Assembly (NCBI GenBank): GCA_964645005.1
Contig: CAZXYS010000015.1
Location: 1-64,000, forward strand
Reading direction: 5' to 3'
Source of the DNA: CAZXYS01 sp964645005
GTDB lineage: Bacteria > Bacteroidota > Ignavibacteria > Kapaibacteriales > UBA2268
Length of the DNA stretch: 64,000 nt
Every line of letters begins with the position of its first letter. The first letter of the stretch is position 1. This document shows positions 44,246 to 53,070 of the stretch, piece after piece. The position numbers were made by a program, and so were the translations under genes. The notes beneath the pieces are model-generated. The model made no database searches and was not told the DNA's origin. It saw only the letters and a list, made by a program, of their open reading frames with translations.

Positions 44246-45697
44246 TTACGCTTCAGGCTTCCAGCGAACGTTTAACTGACGGGCAGCCAGCGCATCATCC
44301 AGTCTTTTAACCGGTGTGTAATGAGGTGAAGATGTAACAACATCCGGATTTGATTCTGCTTCCCGCGCAATTTTGATCATTGCCTCGGCATAAGTATCTA
44401 TACTTTCTTTAGTTTCTGTTTCCGTGGGTTCCACGAGCATTGCTTCGTGGACTATCAATGGGAAGTATATAGTCGGCGCATGAAGATTATAATCCAGAAT
44501 TCTCTTGGCTATATCTTTCGTACTAACGCCCAATTCCTTCTGCTTGTCGCCGCTGATTACAAATTCATGCATACAATTTTCGGTGTAGGGATAAACAAAG
44601 TCATTGCGGATAAGCGACAGTAAGTAATTAGCATTTATAACCGCATTTTCACTTATTTGACGCAAACCTTCGGCGCCATTGAGTCTTATGTATGAAAGAG
44701 CTCTAATATGCATTCCGAAATTCCCGAAAAAGGAATGTATTTTGCCTATGGATTTCGGCTGATCGTGGTCTAATTCAAATTTCTCCCCATTCTTTACAAT
44801 TATGGGAACAGGCAAAAAGTCCTTAAGCTTATCATTAACGCAAACAGGACCGGAGCCGGGTCCGCCGCCGCCATGAGGTGTCGAGAATGTCTTATGGAGG
44901 TTAAGATGAACGACATCGAAATTCATATCGCCGGGACGCGTTATTCCCATAAGCGCGTTCATATTAGCGCCGTCCATATACATCAGACCGCCGGCATCAT
45001 GAACTATCTTCTCAATTTCCATTATATCCCGCTCGAATATACCGACCGTATTAGGATTTGTCAACATAAAACCGGCTGTATCTTCGCCGACCATCTCCCT
45101 CAGAGCATCCAGATCGACTCTGCCGTGCTCATTGGATTTAACACTTTTAACTTTGAACCCACACATCGCACCTGATGCCGGATTTGTACCATGAGCGGAA
45201 TCAGGGATTAGTATGGTTTTACGTTGTGTATCACCCCTGTCATGGTGATATGCCCGGAACATCAGGATTCCCGTCAATTCGCCCTGTGAACCGGCTGCAG
45301 GCTGCAACGAAACACCCTGCATACCTGTAATTTCCTTTAGATGCTCGCCCAATTCGTACATTACCTGCAAGGCTCCCTGAGCATTTTCGACACGGGCATT
45401 GGGATGTATCTCGGCGAAACCGGGCAGTCCTGCGACCTTTTCGTTAACTTTCGGATTGTATTTCATAGTGCAGGAACCGAGCGGGTACATTCCCTCTTCG
45501 ATATTATAGTTCAAATGCGAAATTTTTACAAAATGACGCGCCACCTCATTCTCGCTGAGTTCGGGCAGGTTTGCATCATTTTTCCTTAGATATTTCTCAG
45601 GGATTAGCTTCTCTGTTGGTTTTGCTTCTACATCAAGTTCGGGCAGACTATATCCTTTTACACTCTTTTTGTTTTTTTCAAATAGTAATGCTTCCAT
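44246..45697 (-). CDS. gcvPB: Glycine dehydrogenase (decarboxylating) subunit 2, GcvPB
   Basis: The ATG at 45697 is preferred over the adjacent GTG (45700), with AAGGAAAG upstream. The 483-residue product is the C-terminal half of the glycine-cleavage P protein. The PLP-binding lysine is in HLNLHKTFSTPHGGGGPGSG, and GSCTMKYNPK, PAAGSQGE, DSAHGTNPASGA and EPTETETKE are all conserved P-protein blocks. It works with GcvPA (not in this window), H and T proteins to decarboxylate glycine. It starts 90 bases after rnc on the same strand; linkage to the fab-rnc operon may be by read-through. Confidence 0.96.
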   Translation of the reverse strand: MEALLFEKNKKSVKGYSLPELDVEAKPTEKLIPEKYLRKNDANLPELSENEVARHFVKISHLNYNIEEGMYPLGSCTMKYNPKVNEKVAGLPGFAEIHPNARVENAQGALQVMYELGEHLKEITGMQGVSLQPAAGSQGELTGILMFRAYHHDRGDTQRKTILIPDSAHGTNPASGAMCGFKVKSVKSNEHGRVDLDALREMVGEDTAGFMLTNPNTVGIFERDIMEIEKIVHDAGGLMYMDGANMNALMGITRPGDMNFDVVHLNLHKTFSTPHGGGGPGSGPVCVNDKLKDFLPVPIIVKNGEKFELDHDQPKSIGKIHSFFGNFGMHIRALSYIRLNGAEGLRQISENAVINANYLLSLIRNDFVYPYTENCMHEFVISGDKQKELGVSTKDIAKRILDYNLHAPTIYFPLIVHEAMLVEPTETETKESIDTYAEAMIKIAREAESNPDVVTSSPHYTPVKRLDDALAARQLNVRWKPEA

Positions 45698-45787
45698 CAC
45701 GATCTTTCCTTCTGATTTGTCCCTTTTAAATGACTTTTTTGTTTGAATTTATCTAACTGACTTAGTCCGTGTTCAATTATTGCATTA

Positions 45788-46603
45788 TTATTCGGTTCTC
45801 TCATCTTCAAGTTGTTGCAGGGCTGTCTGGGCTGCCGACTGTTCCGCCTGCTTCTTGCTTTTGCCGGAACCGGTGCCTGCCAGTTCATTTTCCACATATA
45901 CGCCGATTGTGAAGGTCTTATCATGGTCGGGTCCTCTTTCATCAAGCACATGATAAACAGGTGAATTTTTCCCCATCCCCTGTATATTTTCCAATAAAAG
46001 ACTCTTATAATTTGTATCAGTCATAACATTTTTATTCATCAATATCGGGATCAATGTGTTGACCACAAATTTACGAGCAGTATCCAGACCCGAATCGAGA
46101 TAGATTGCCGCTACTATAGCCTCGAGAGTATCCGCTAAGATAGAATCGCTTCCGCTTTTCATAGATTTTTCAGCGCTGTAACTTAGCATTACGAATTCTT
46201 CCAGATTTAACTTTTTCGCAGCCAATGCAAGAGAATTCTTATTCACAAGCCATGAACGCATCTTTGTAAGATCACCTTCCAGCACGTGCGTATGCAGCAT
46301 AAAAAGATAATCAGCAGCTATCATACCCAGCACGGCGTCGCCAAGGAATTCAAGTCTTTCATTCGATAAGTACTCGGATTCCTCAATTACTTGAAGATAC
46401 GACCGATGGATAAGAGCCTGTTCGAAATACTCGACATTATGTATCTCGCAGCCAATTGAATTTTCCAACTCGAGCGTTTTCTCATTATCTAAAAATCCAA
46501 CCAAAGGGAAAAGTTCCTTATGGCTGGATTTAACTTTAATGTACTTATTTACCGGAATAAATCTTAGTAAGCCGTTATATAGTTGATTTATGATATCCTT
46601 CAC
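45788..46603 (-). CDS. rnc: Ribonuclease III
   Basis: A 271-residue endonuclease specific for double-stranded RNA. The catalytic signature NERLEFLGDAVLGMIAADYLF (about 82) contains the metal-binding Glu and Asp; the second acidic pair is in DTLEAIVAAIYLDSG (about 160). A C-terminal double-stranded-RNA-binding domain (about 197-265) ends GSGKSKKQAEQSAAQTALQQL. The first 30 residues form an N-terminal extension not found in E. coli RNase III but usual in Bacteroidota. It follows fabF by 38 bases, the conserved fabF-rnc arrangement. Confidence 0.96.
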   Translation of the reverse strand: MKDIINQLYNGLLRFIPVNKYIKVKSSHKELFPLVGFLDNEKTLELENSIGCEIHNVEYFEQALIHRSYLQVIEESEYLSNERLEFLGDAVLGMIAADYLFMLHTHVLEGDLTKMRSWLVNKNSLALAAKKLNLEEFVMLSYSAEKSMKSGSDSILADTLEAIVAAIYLDSGLDTARKFVVNTLIPILMNKNVMTDTNYKSLLLENIQGMGKNSPVYHVLDERGPDHDKTFTIGVYVENELAGTGSGKSKKQAEQSAAQTALQQLEDERTE

Positions 46604-46641
46604 TGTAACGCACCGGTATTATTTCAGTATTTGAAAGGCTC

Positions 46642-47901
46642 TCATGACTCGTACTTCCTAAAGCACAGCGTAGCATTATGTCCTCCGAAACCGAAAGTAT
46701 TGCTGATCGCGTTTTTTATTTCCTTTTTTACCGGTTCATTGGGTGTATAATTAAGGTCGCAATCAGGATCCGGTTCCTCATAATTTATTGTCGGGGGCAC
46801 AATACTGTTGTTGATAGCCAGAATTGTTGCTATAGCTTCGACTACCCCCGCAGCTCCGAGCAAATGTCCGGTCATCGATTTTGTCGAGCTGACAGCCATG
46901 TCGTATGCTCTGTTTCCGAATGTATTTTTTATTGCCTGGGTTTCGTTTTTGTCGTTATGTGGCGTGGAAGTACCGTGAGCATTAATATAATCTATATCAT
47001 CGGGCGTAATTCCCGCATCTTTAATACATTGTCTCATCGAGCGAACTGCGCCTTCGCCGCCGGGCGACGGCTGCGTAATATGGAATGCATCGTCGGTAAG
47101 CCCCATACCCGCTAATTCCGCATATATTTTTGCGCCGCGTTTTTTAGCATGTTCTTCTGTCTCAAGTACAAGAATCCCTGCGCCTTCAGCCATTATAAAG
47201 CCATTCCTTTTTTTGTCGAACGGACGGCTGGCTTTTTCGGGTGTATCATTGTCCGTGGAAATTGCTTTCATCGCATTGAAACCGCCAACGCCCATAGGAC
47301 ATATCGGCGCTTCACTTCCGCCGACGATCATCGCATCGACATCACCGCGCTGAATCAGCATCAATCCGTCGGCAATAGCATGAGCAGATGTCGAACAAGC
47401 TGATACCGTAGCGTAGTTCGGTCCTTTCAGACCCCATTTTATCGCGACGTGCCCCGCCGCTATATCCGATATCATCATGGGAATGAAGAACGGGGAAATT
47501 CTGTCCGGTTTGCCGTCTCTGTCATAGAGATTTTTCTGCTGCTCGTGATATGTCAACATTCCGCCTATACCGGAACCAATGATAACGCCCACGCGGTCTT
47601 TATCAGTCTGTTCGAGATCAAGACCTGAGTCTTCAATCGCCATCGCAGCAGAGGACATGGCAAATTGGGTGAAAATATCCATTCTGCGCGCTTCTTTCGC
47701 GCTTATGTGCAGCGTCGGGTCGTAATTCTTCACTTCGCAGGCAAACTGGGTCTTAAATTCCGATGCGTCGAAGCGGGTTATGGGTCCTGCGCCGCTTTTG
47801 CCATTGAGCGTATTTTCCCAGAATTCCTCAACAGTGTTACCAATGGGCGTCACTGCGCCCATCCCTGAAACAACTACTCGCGGGAAACTAAATTTTGACA
47901 T
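46642..47901 (-). CDS. fabF: 3-oxoacyl-ACP synthase II (FabF)
   Basis: The 419-residue condensing enzyme elongates acyl-ACP with malonyl-ACP. The Cys-His-His triad is present: TVSACSTSAHAIADG, INAHGTSTPHNDKNE and STKSMTGHLLGAAGVVEA. N-terminal VVVSGMGAVTPIGNTVEEFW and C-terminal NTFGFGGHNATL are family hallmarks. It is placed between acpP (30 bases upstream) and rnc, the standard fab operon order. Confidence 0.97.
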   Translation of the reverse strand: MSKFSFPRVVVSGMGAVTPIGNTVEEFWENTLNGKSGAGPITRFDASEFKTQFACEVKNYDPTLHISAKEARRMDIFTQFAMSSAAMAIEDSGLDLEQTDKDRVGVIIGSGIGGMLTYHEQQKNLYDRDGKPDRISPFFIPMMISDIAAGHVAIKWGLKGPNYATVSACSTSAHAIADGLMLIQRGDVDAMIVGGSEAPICPMGVGGFNAMKAISTDNDTPEKASRPFDKKRNGFIMAEGAGILVLETEEHAKKRGAKIYAELAGMGLTDDAFHITQPSPGGEGAVRSMRQCIKDAGITPDDIDYINAHGTSTPHNDKNETQAIKNTFGNRAYDMAVSSTKSMTGHLLGAAGVVEAIATILAINNSIVPPTINYEEPDPDCDLNYTPNEPVKKEIKNAISNTFGFGGHNATLCFRKYES

Positions 47902-47931
47902 TTTTTCCTGCTTATTTTGTGTTAATAAAAA

Positions 47932-48171
47932 TTATTGAGCTGTTTTTTCACTCAGGTAACTTACAACATCGCCTACTGTCTGGATCTTTTCAGCGTCGCT
48001 GTCTTCAATTGTTATATCGAATGCTTTTTCGAATTCCATGATAAGTTCAACTGTGTCAAGAGAGTCTGCACCGAGATCCTTCGTGAAATTTGCTGTTTCG
48101 GTTACCTGCGATTCCTCGACACCGAGTTTCTTTACAATGATTTCTGTTACTTTCTGTTTCATATCCGCCAT
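47932..48171 (-). CDS. acpP: Acyl carrier protein
   Basis: A 79-residue acidic carrier. The phosphopantetheine serine is in LGADSLDTVELIMEFEKAF (about residue 38); helices 2 and 3 match typical ACP. Lies between fabG and fabF, as in most bacteria. The small size, acidity and motif leave little doubt. Confidence 0.97.
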   Translation of the reverse strand: MADMKQKVTEIIVKKLGVEESQVTETANFTKDLGADSLDTVELIMEFEKAFDITIEDSDAEKIQTVGDVVSYLSEKTAQ

Positions 48172-48223
48172 AATTTCTCCATTTAGCGAAAGTTAGACAA
48201 AACTATTAATTATAAAAAAATTT

Positions 48224-48967
48224 TTACATAGCAAGTCCGCCGTCAATGTGCAGCGCCTGCCCCGTAATATAGCCGGCATCGTCGGATGCCAGAAAAGCAA
48301 CCACTCCGGCAACCTCTTCAGGTTTCGCCGCTCGATTCAGCGGTATATTTTTTAAATATTCCTCTTTTTGTTCATCAGTTAACTTATCGGTCATCGGTGT
48401 GCTAACATAACCGGGCGCAACCAGATTAACGCAAACATTGCGCGAGCCCAGTTCCTTCGCCAGCGATTTAGTCAAACCTATAAGCCCCGCCTTCGAAGAC
48501 GAATAATTCGCCTGCCCGGCATTGCCTATAGAACCGACCACCGAGCCGATATTAATAATTCTGCCGCTTCTCTGCCCCATCATTTTTCTCATAATCGCTT
48601 TGGAACAGATAAAAGCGCCTTTCAAATTCGTATCCATGACCGCATCCCATTGTTCCTCGGACATTCTGAGAACCAATGTATCGCGCGTAATTCCGGCATT
48701 ATTCACCAGAACATCTATTGTTTCGGATTCTTCACCAACTTTTTTGATAGCTGCATCTACTGATTTGCCGCTTGTTACATCTGTCTGTACGCATGTAACG
48801 CGGGAGGCAAGTTCGGGATCTTCAATAAAAGTCTCCCCAGATGCAGGTATAACGTAATCCAGAGCAAAGACTTTAGCTTTCTCTGCTGCGAACCTTTCGG
48901 CTATAGCCTTCCCTATACCTCTGCAGCCACCTGTTACTATTACTGTTTTACCTTCGAATCTTTCCAT
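48224..48967 (-). CDS. fabG: 3-oxoacyl-ACP reductase (FabG)
   Basis: The 247-residue SDR enzyme reduces beta-ketoacyl-ACP with NADPH. Cofactor motif TGGCRGIGKAIAERF, NNAGIT, active-site Ser in INIGSVVGSIG, Tyr-Lys in ANYSSSKAG, and the terminal GYITGQALHIDGGLAM are all FabG features. It is followed by acpP with a 52-base gap and preceded by fabD with a 117-base gap. Confidence 0.97.
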   Translation of the reverse strand: MERFEGKTVIVTGGCRGIGKAIAERFAAEKAKVFALDYVIPASGETFIEDPELASRVTCVQTDVTSGKSVDAAIKKVGEESETIDVLVNNAGITRDTLVLRMSEEQWDAVMDTNLKGAFICSKAIMRKMMGQRSGRIINIGSVVGSIGNAGQANYSSSKAGLIGLTKSLAKELGSRNVCVNLVAPGYVSTPMTDKLTDEQKEEYLKNIPLNRAAKPEEVAGVVAFLASDDAGYITGQALHIDGGLAM

Positions 48968-49084
48968 GATTTATGAATTTTTTAGATTCTAAAAATTAAT
49001 AAACTCAAATATACAAAATCTTTACATTTTTTTATAACGTCAACAATGAATAGTTATTCATGTAAGATAATAAGTTAAAAGTAA

Positions 49085-50008
49085 TTATATGATTTTTTCG
49101 AGATTTTCAGCACTGTCAAAACCTGTAAATTCGACTTCTTTTAAAGTCCTTTTTACAAGCCCCTGCAGTACATTCCCCGGTCCGGCTTCGATAAATTTCG
49201 CCGCACCGTCTTTTTGCATATTCTGCAAAATGCTTGTCCATCGCACCGGCGATGTCAACTGTTCTATCAAAGCCTGCTTCAGTTTCGAAGCTTTGGTTTC
49301 CGGTTTAGCATATACATTTGTGTAAATCGGGAATTTTGCATCATTGAAGTCGATTTTATTAATCGCTTCCGCCAGCTTTTCTTTAGCCGGTTCCATCAAT
49401 GGGGAATGAAATGCCCCGCTTACGGTGAGTTCTTTCGTAATTTTTGCCCCGGCTTCTTTGAACTTGCCGATATTTTCCCTGAGATAATCCGCAGACCCCG
49501 ATACCACTATCTGCCCCGGCGAATTATAATTTGCAGCTACAACAACATTGCCGATGACTGATTCCGTAAGTTGTTCGGCAACTTCTCTAACCTTATCATC
49601 ATCCAGTCCGATAACGGCAAACATCGTTCCGGGCATTTCTTCACCGGCTTCGAACATCAGCTTCCCACGCAGCGAAACCAGTTCCATAGAGCTCTCAAAG
49701 TTGAGAACCCCCGCCGCATACAGCGCTGAATACTCCCCTACGGAATGCCCCGCAACAGCATTGCAATCCACTTTATCCTTGATAAGATCATAAACCACGC
49801 ATGAATGCAGGAATATCGCCGGTTGGGTGTTCCGTGTTTCTTTTAACTTTTCATTTGGTCCGTCGAAAAAAATTGAAGATAAAGGATAGCCGGCAATTTT
49901 GTCGGCTTTATCTATCATTTCCTTTGCCCGGGAATATTTCCCGGCAATGTCTTTCATCATTCCTACGTATTGAGCTCCCTGTCCGGAGAAAAGTAAAGCT
50001 GTCTTCAT
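49085..50008 (-). CDS. fabD: Malonyl-CoA:ACP transacylase (FabD)
   Basis: The 307-residue transferase loads malonyl onto ACP. Start LLFSGQGAQYVGMMKD, active-site serine in VAGHSVGEYSALYAAG, catalytic His in VSGAFHSPLMEPA and the late FIEAGPGNVLQGLVKR are family blocks. A slightly larger gap to fabG (117 bases) could hold an internal promoter, but none was assigned. Confidence 0.97.
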   Translation of the reverse strand: MKTALLFSGQGAQYVGMMKDIAGKYSRAKEMIDKADKIAGYPLSSIFFDGPNEKLKETRNTQPAIFLHSCVVYDLIKDKVDCNAVAGHSVGEYSALYAAGVLNFESSMELVSLRGKLMFEAGEEMPGTMFAVIGLDDDKVREVAEQLTESVIGNVVVAANYNSPGQIVVSGSADYLRENIGKFKEAGAKITKELTVSGAFHSPLMEPAKEKLAEAINKIDFNDAKFPIYTNVYAKPETKASKLKQALIEQLTSPVRWTSILQNMQKDGAAKFIEAGPGNVLQGLVKRTLKEVEFTGFDSAENLEKII

Positions 50009-50034
50009 ACCCTGTAATTAATTTTTCAAAAAAA

Positions 50035-51024
50035 TCAGTCGTTCATGTTCCATCGTATAAGAATCGATCCCCAGGTATAACCGGCGCCAAAGCTGGAAAT
50101 TACAATGTTATCACCTTTTTTGACCTCTCCGGCTTTATACCACTCGGAAATACAAGAAGGAATCGTCGCCGAAGTAGTATTGCCGTATCTGTCTATGTTG
50201 ATCATGACTTTTTCTCTAGCCAAGCCCATTCTTCTGGCGGTGGCGTCGATAATTCTCATATTCGCCTGATGAGGCACAAGCCAATCGACAGTATCCGATG
50301 TCAGACCATTCCGTTCCATGATCTCGACTGAAACATCCGCCATACCGACAACCGCAGCCTTAAATACCGTCTGACCGTCCTGGTAGAGATAGTGCTCGCC
50401 TGCGTCCACTGTTTCATGGCTGGCTGGCTTAACGCTGCCGCCTGCTTTCTGATTCAAATACGGAGCGCCGGATCCGTCCATACGCAAGATGTAATCAAGT
50501 ATACCGTATTCAGGATCATTGGATTTCTCGATCAAACAAACGCCGGCAGCATCTCCGAAAAGAATAGCTTGTGAGCGATCTTGATAATTAGTAATTGCTG
50601 ACATTTTATCAGCTCCGCAAAGCAACAGCTTATCGGCAGCCCCCGATTCAACCAGTTTAACCGCTGTTATCAGACCGTATAGAAATCCTGAGCAGGCAGC
50701 CGAAAGATCAAATCCCCAGACTTCCTTTATCCCAAGTTTATGCTGGATAATAGAAGCCGTATTTGGGAACATGTAATCAGGTGTGACTGTAGTCACAACA
50801 ATAGTATCTATTTCCTGGGGTGAAATCCCCCGTTTTTCTATGCACTCATTGGCAGCGGGTATAATCAGTTCCGATATTCCGCCTTCTTTAAGTATTCTTC
50901 TCTCTTTTATGCCGGTTCTGGCGGTTATCCATTCATCATTTGTATCAAGATAACTCTCAAAGTACGCGTTATCGTACACATCCGGCGGTACATAATGCGA
51001 AATTGCAGTTATAGTTGCAGGCAT
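50035..51024 (-). CDS. fabH: 3-oxoacyl-ACP synthase III (FabH)
   Basis: The 329-residue initiating condensing enzyme has the Cys-His-Asn triad: DLSAACSGFLYGLITA (Cys near 117), VDWLVPHQANMRIID (His near 250) and RYGNTTSATIPSCI (Asn near 280). N-terminal TAISHYVPPDVYDNAYFE is the normal opening. It sits six bases after plsX, in the conserved plsX-fabH-fabD-fabG order. Confidence 0.97.
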   Translation of the reverse strand: MPATITAISHYVPPDVYDNAYFESYLDTNDEWITARTGIKERRILKEGGISELIIPAANECIEKRGISPQEIDTIVVTTVTPDYMFPNTASIIQHKLGIKEVWGFDLSAACSGFLYGLITAVKLVESGAADKLLLCGADKMSAITNYQDRSQAILFGDAAGVCLIEKSNDPEYGILDYILRMDGSGAPYLNQKAGGSVKPASHETVDAGEHYLYQDGQTVFKAAVVGMADVSVEIMERNGLTSDTVDWLVPHQANMRIIDATARRMGLAREKVMINIDRYGNTTSATIPSCISEWYKAGEVKKGDNIVISSFGAGYTWGSILIRWNMND

Positions 51025-51030
51025 ATAATA

Positions 51031-52077
51031 TTAATCCTTTTTCTGATACACTGGTGGATTTAATGTATTTTCAATTTTTTTGTTGACGTCCTTTTTGACG
51101 AGCTCTACCGCCCGGTAGATCATCGTCTTAATTGCTTTCGGCGATGACTTGCCGTGACCTATGATCACAGCGCCGTTTACCCCAAGCAACGGCACGCCGC
51201 CATATTCCTCGTAATCGAGCGATTTAAGAACTTTTTTCAAAAATGGTATCATTGCAATAGTTATAGCCTTATTGAACAGATTCTGCCGTGCAAACTCCTT
51301 CATTCTTCCTTTCAAAAATCCGGGGAAGCTCTCTGCGAATTTTAGCAGGATATTTCCTGTAAACCCGTCGCAAACAACGACATCAGCAGTTCCTTTAAGG
51401 ACATCTCTGCCCTCGATATTCCCAATGAAATTCAACTGGCTGTCCTTGAGCATTGAGTAGGCTTCCTGAATTGCGGCACTTCCTTTGGATTCTTCCTCGC
51501 CGATATTCAGCAGTCCCACTCGCGGATTTTCCATGCCATAAGCCTGATTGACAAATATGCTGCCCATCACAGCAAATTCATACAAATATCTCGGCTTTAT
51601 CTCGACATTAGCACCGACATCGAGCATAAGAGAAGGGGTATCGTTCTGTGTAGGATACAACGAACCTATCGTGGGTCTGCTGACACCGTTCATCCTTCCC
51701 ATCAAAACAGTAGCTGTTGTAAGAATTGCCCCTGTATTTCCGGCGGATACGAATGCATCCACTTCACCCCGGGAAAGCAATTCCAATCCTTTGAACATCG
51801 ATGAATCCCGCTTTTGTTTAAGTGCGGTTCTTGAATCATCACGCATCGTGATAACTTCATTGGCATTTACAATTGAATAGTCAAAATCGGAGTTGTTGAG
51901 TTGACCAACATTTGAATTTATAGTTTTTTCTTTGCCGACAAGTACAACTTCAAAATCCATATCCAATGGTTTATCCCTGTGCGCTTCTACAGCACCATTG
52001 ATTTCATTTATAGGTGCAAAATCTCCCCCCATAGCGTCTAAGGCTATTCTGAATTTTTTATTTCCGTTCTTGTTCAT
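51031..52077 (-). CDS. plsX: Phosphate acyltransferase (PlsX)
   Basis: The 348-residue protein forms acyl-phosphate from acyl-ACP for phospholipid synthesis. FRIALDAMGGDFAPINEINGAVEA is the canonical start, shown here as ALDAMGGDFAP. FVSAGNTGAILTTATVLMGR, SLMLDVGANVEIKP, GLLNIGEEESKGS, DVVVCDGFTGNILLKF and GVPLLGVNGAVIIGHG-type segments complete the family pattern. Located between rpmF and fabH. Confidence 0.96.
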   Translation of the reverse strand: MNKNGNKKFRIALDAMGGDFAPINEINGAVEAHRDKPLDMDFEVVLVGKEKTINSNVGQLNNSDFDYSIVNANEVITMRDDSRTALKQKRDSSMFKGLELLSRGEVDAFVSAGNTGAILTTATVLMGRMNGVSRPTIGSLYPTQNDTPSLMLDVGANVEIKPRYLYEFAVMGSIFVNQAYGMENPRVGLLNIGEEESKGSAAIQEAYSMLKDSQLNFIGNIEGRDVLKGTADVVVCDGFTGNILLKFAESFPGFLKGRMKEFARQNLFNKAITIAMIPFLKKVLKSLDYEEYGGVPLLGVNGAVIIGHGKSSPKAIKTMIYRAVELVKKDVNKKIENTLNPPVYQKKD

Positions 52078-52138
52078 TTATATAAAAATCCCAAAAATTA
52101 CATATATCGGTTAATTAATCAGCTCAAAGAATTATGAA

Positions 52139-52315
52139 CTATGCTGAAGCAATGATCTTTCTTCCGTTATAATATCCACATTCAGGACAGGCTGCATGGG
52201 TAAGTTTGACAGCGCCGCAATGCGGGCATACGGAAGTTTGTCTTGGTTTTGTCTTGTAATTTGCTCTTCGCTTGTCTCTTCTGGACCTTGACGTTTTGCG
52301 TTTTGGTGTAGCCAT
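52139..52315 (-). CDS. rpmF: 50S ribosomal protein L32
   Basis: A 58-residue reading frame found by translating the complement. It starts MATPKRKTSRSRRDKRRANY, has a zinc-ribbon CPHC...CPEC (CxxC at residues 30 and 33, and at 43 and 46) and ends YNGRKIIASA. Length, the basic N-terminus and the cysteine ribbon are those of L32. It lies 22 bases downstream of the YceD/DUF177 gene and 61 bases upstream of plsX, the conserved yceD-rpmF-plsX order. Confidence 0.96.
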   Translation of the reverse strand: MATPKRKTSRSRRDKRRANYKTKPRQTSVCPHCGAVKLTHAACPECGYYNGRKIIASA

Positions 52316-52337
52316 TTAATCCTCTCGAATTATCAAA

Positions 52338-52874
52338 TTAATTAATTTTTATATTTTTTAAAGGCGCCCATCTGTCATCGATTTCATCATCTTCGGTTTT
52401 ATCAGTATTTTCATTTTTTTCTCCGGAATGTTCCGGGAAAATTTCTTTTAAGTCTTTTCCCCTTGCCTCGGGGGAAACCTTTTTCATCGGTATATTTACC
52501 ACCAGAAGTTCAGCTATCATTCTGGTCATGTCAATGTGAGTTGCATCCTCGCGTATCACATATTCTTCAGCTTCATTAATCTCAACATCTTCGTCGGTAT
52601 CCATGTAAAACAAAGAATTGTCAGCTATATAGCTTGCTTTGACTTCAGCGATTATCTCCTCTGCAAATTCATTCAGGGTAAGATCGCAAGTCAGTTGAGC
52701 TTTACATGAAACTGTTCCGGTGAAAGAAAATCTATGACCGATTTTCCTTAACTTTCCCTTTAGTAAAATATTTCCAAAGAACTCGTCATTTAAACCATCG
52801 ACCTCTGAAACAGGGATTTCCATGTCTATGTCGTGAACGCCGTCCTTTATGCCAACTATTCTAATCTCAACCAT
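52338..52874 (-). CDS. yceD: YceD/DUF177-family protein
   Basis: The 178-residue acidic protein has the DUF177 core 'FTGTVSCKAQLTCDLTLNEF' with the two cysteines, and DATHIDMTRMIAELLVVNIPMK, then RWAPLKNIK near the end (the conserved 'R.APL..L' tail). YceD has been linked to 23S rRNA accumulation in plants and bacteria. It is the first gene of the rpmF-plsX-fab operon; the operon promoter should lie in the 200 bases upstream. Confidence 0.92.
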   Translation of the reverse strand: MVEIRIVGIKDGVHDIDMEIPVSEVDGLNDEFFGNILLKGKLRKIGHRFSFTGTVSCKAQLTCDLTLNEFAEEIIAEVKASYIADNSLFYMDTDEDVEINEAEEYVIREDATHIDMTRMIAELLVVNIPMKKVSPEARGKDLKEIFPEHSGEKNENTDKTEDDEIDDRWAPLKNIKIN

Positions 52875-53009
52875 TGTTAGCTCATCGTTCTTAAGAAAGC
52901 TTGCAAATATATAAAACTATATAACTTTTTCCAAAACTGTTAGTTTAGAAAAAGTTAATTTTTATATCTTTTTATAGACGTTAAACTTTTAAAATTATTC
53001 AAAAAATAA

Positions 53010-53042
53010 AAGGGCGTCGAAAAAAAATATTCAGACACCCTT
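53010..53042 (-). terminator. Intrinsic terminator after the TPR gene
   Basis: On the minus strand AAGGGTGTC, a 15-base A/T loop, GACGCCCTT (one G-U pair) is followed by TTTATTTTTT. It lies just past the stop codon at 53071 and would end the tonB operon before the yceD promoter region. Confidence 0.85.
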
Positions 53043-53070
53043 AATTAATTAAAATTTTTAAATCAATTTA

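Noticed and set aside
45697..45951. 84-codon minus-strand frame between rnc and gcvPB
   Set aside because: It overlaps the rnc dsRNA-binding domain in another frame and has no family features.
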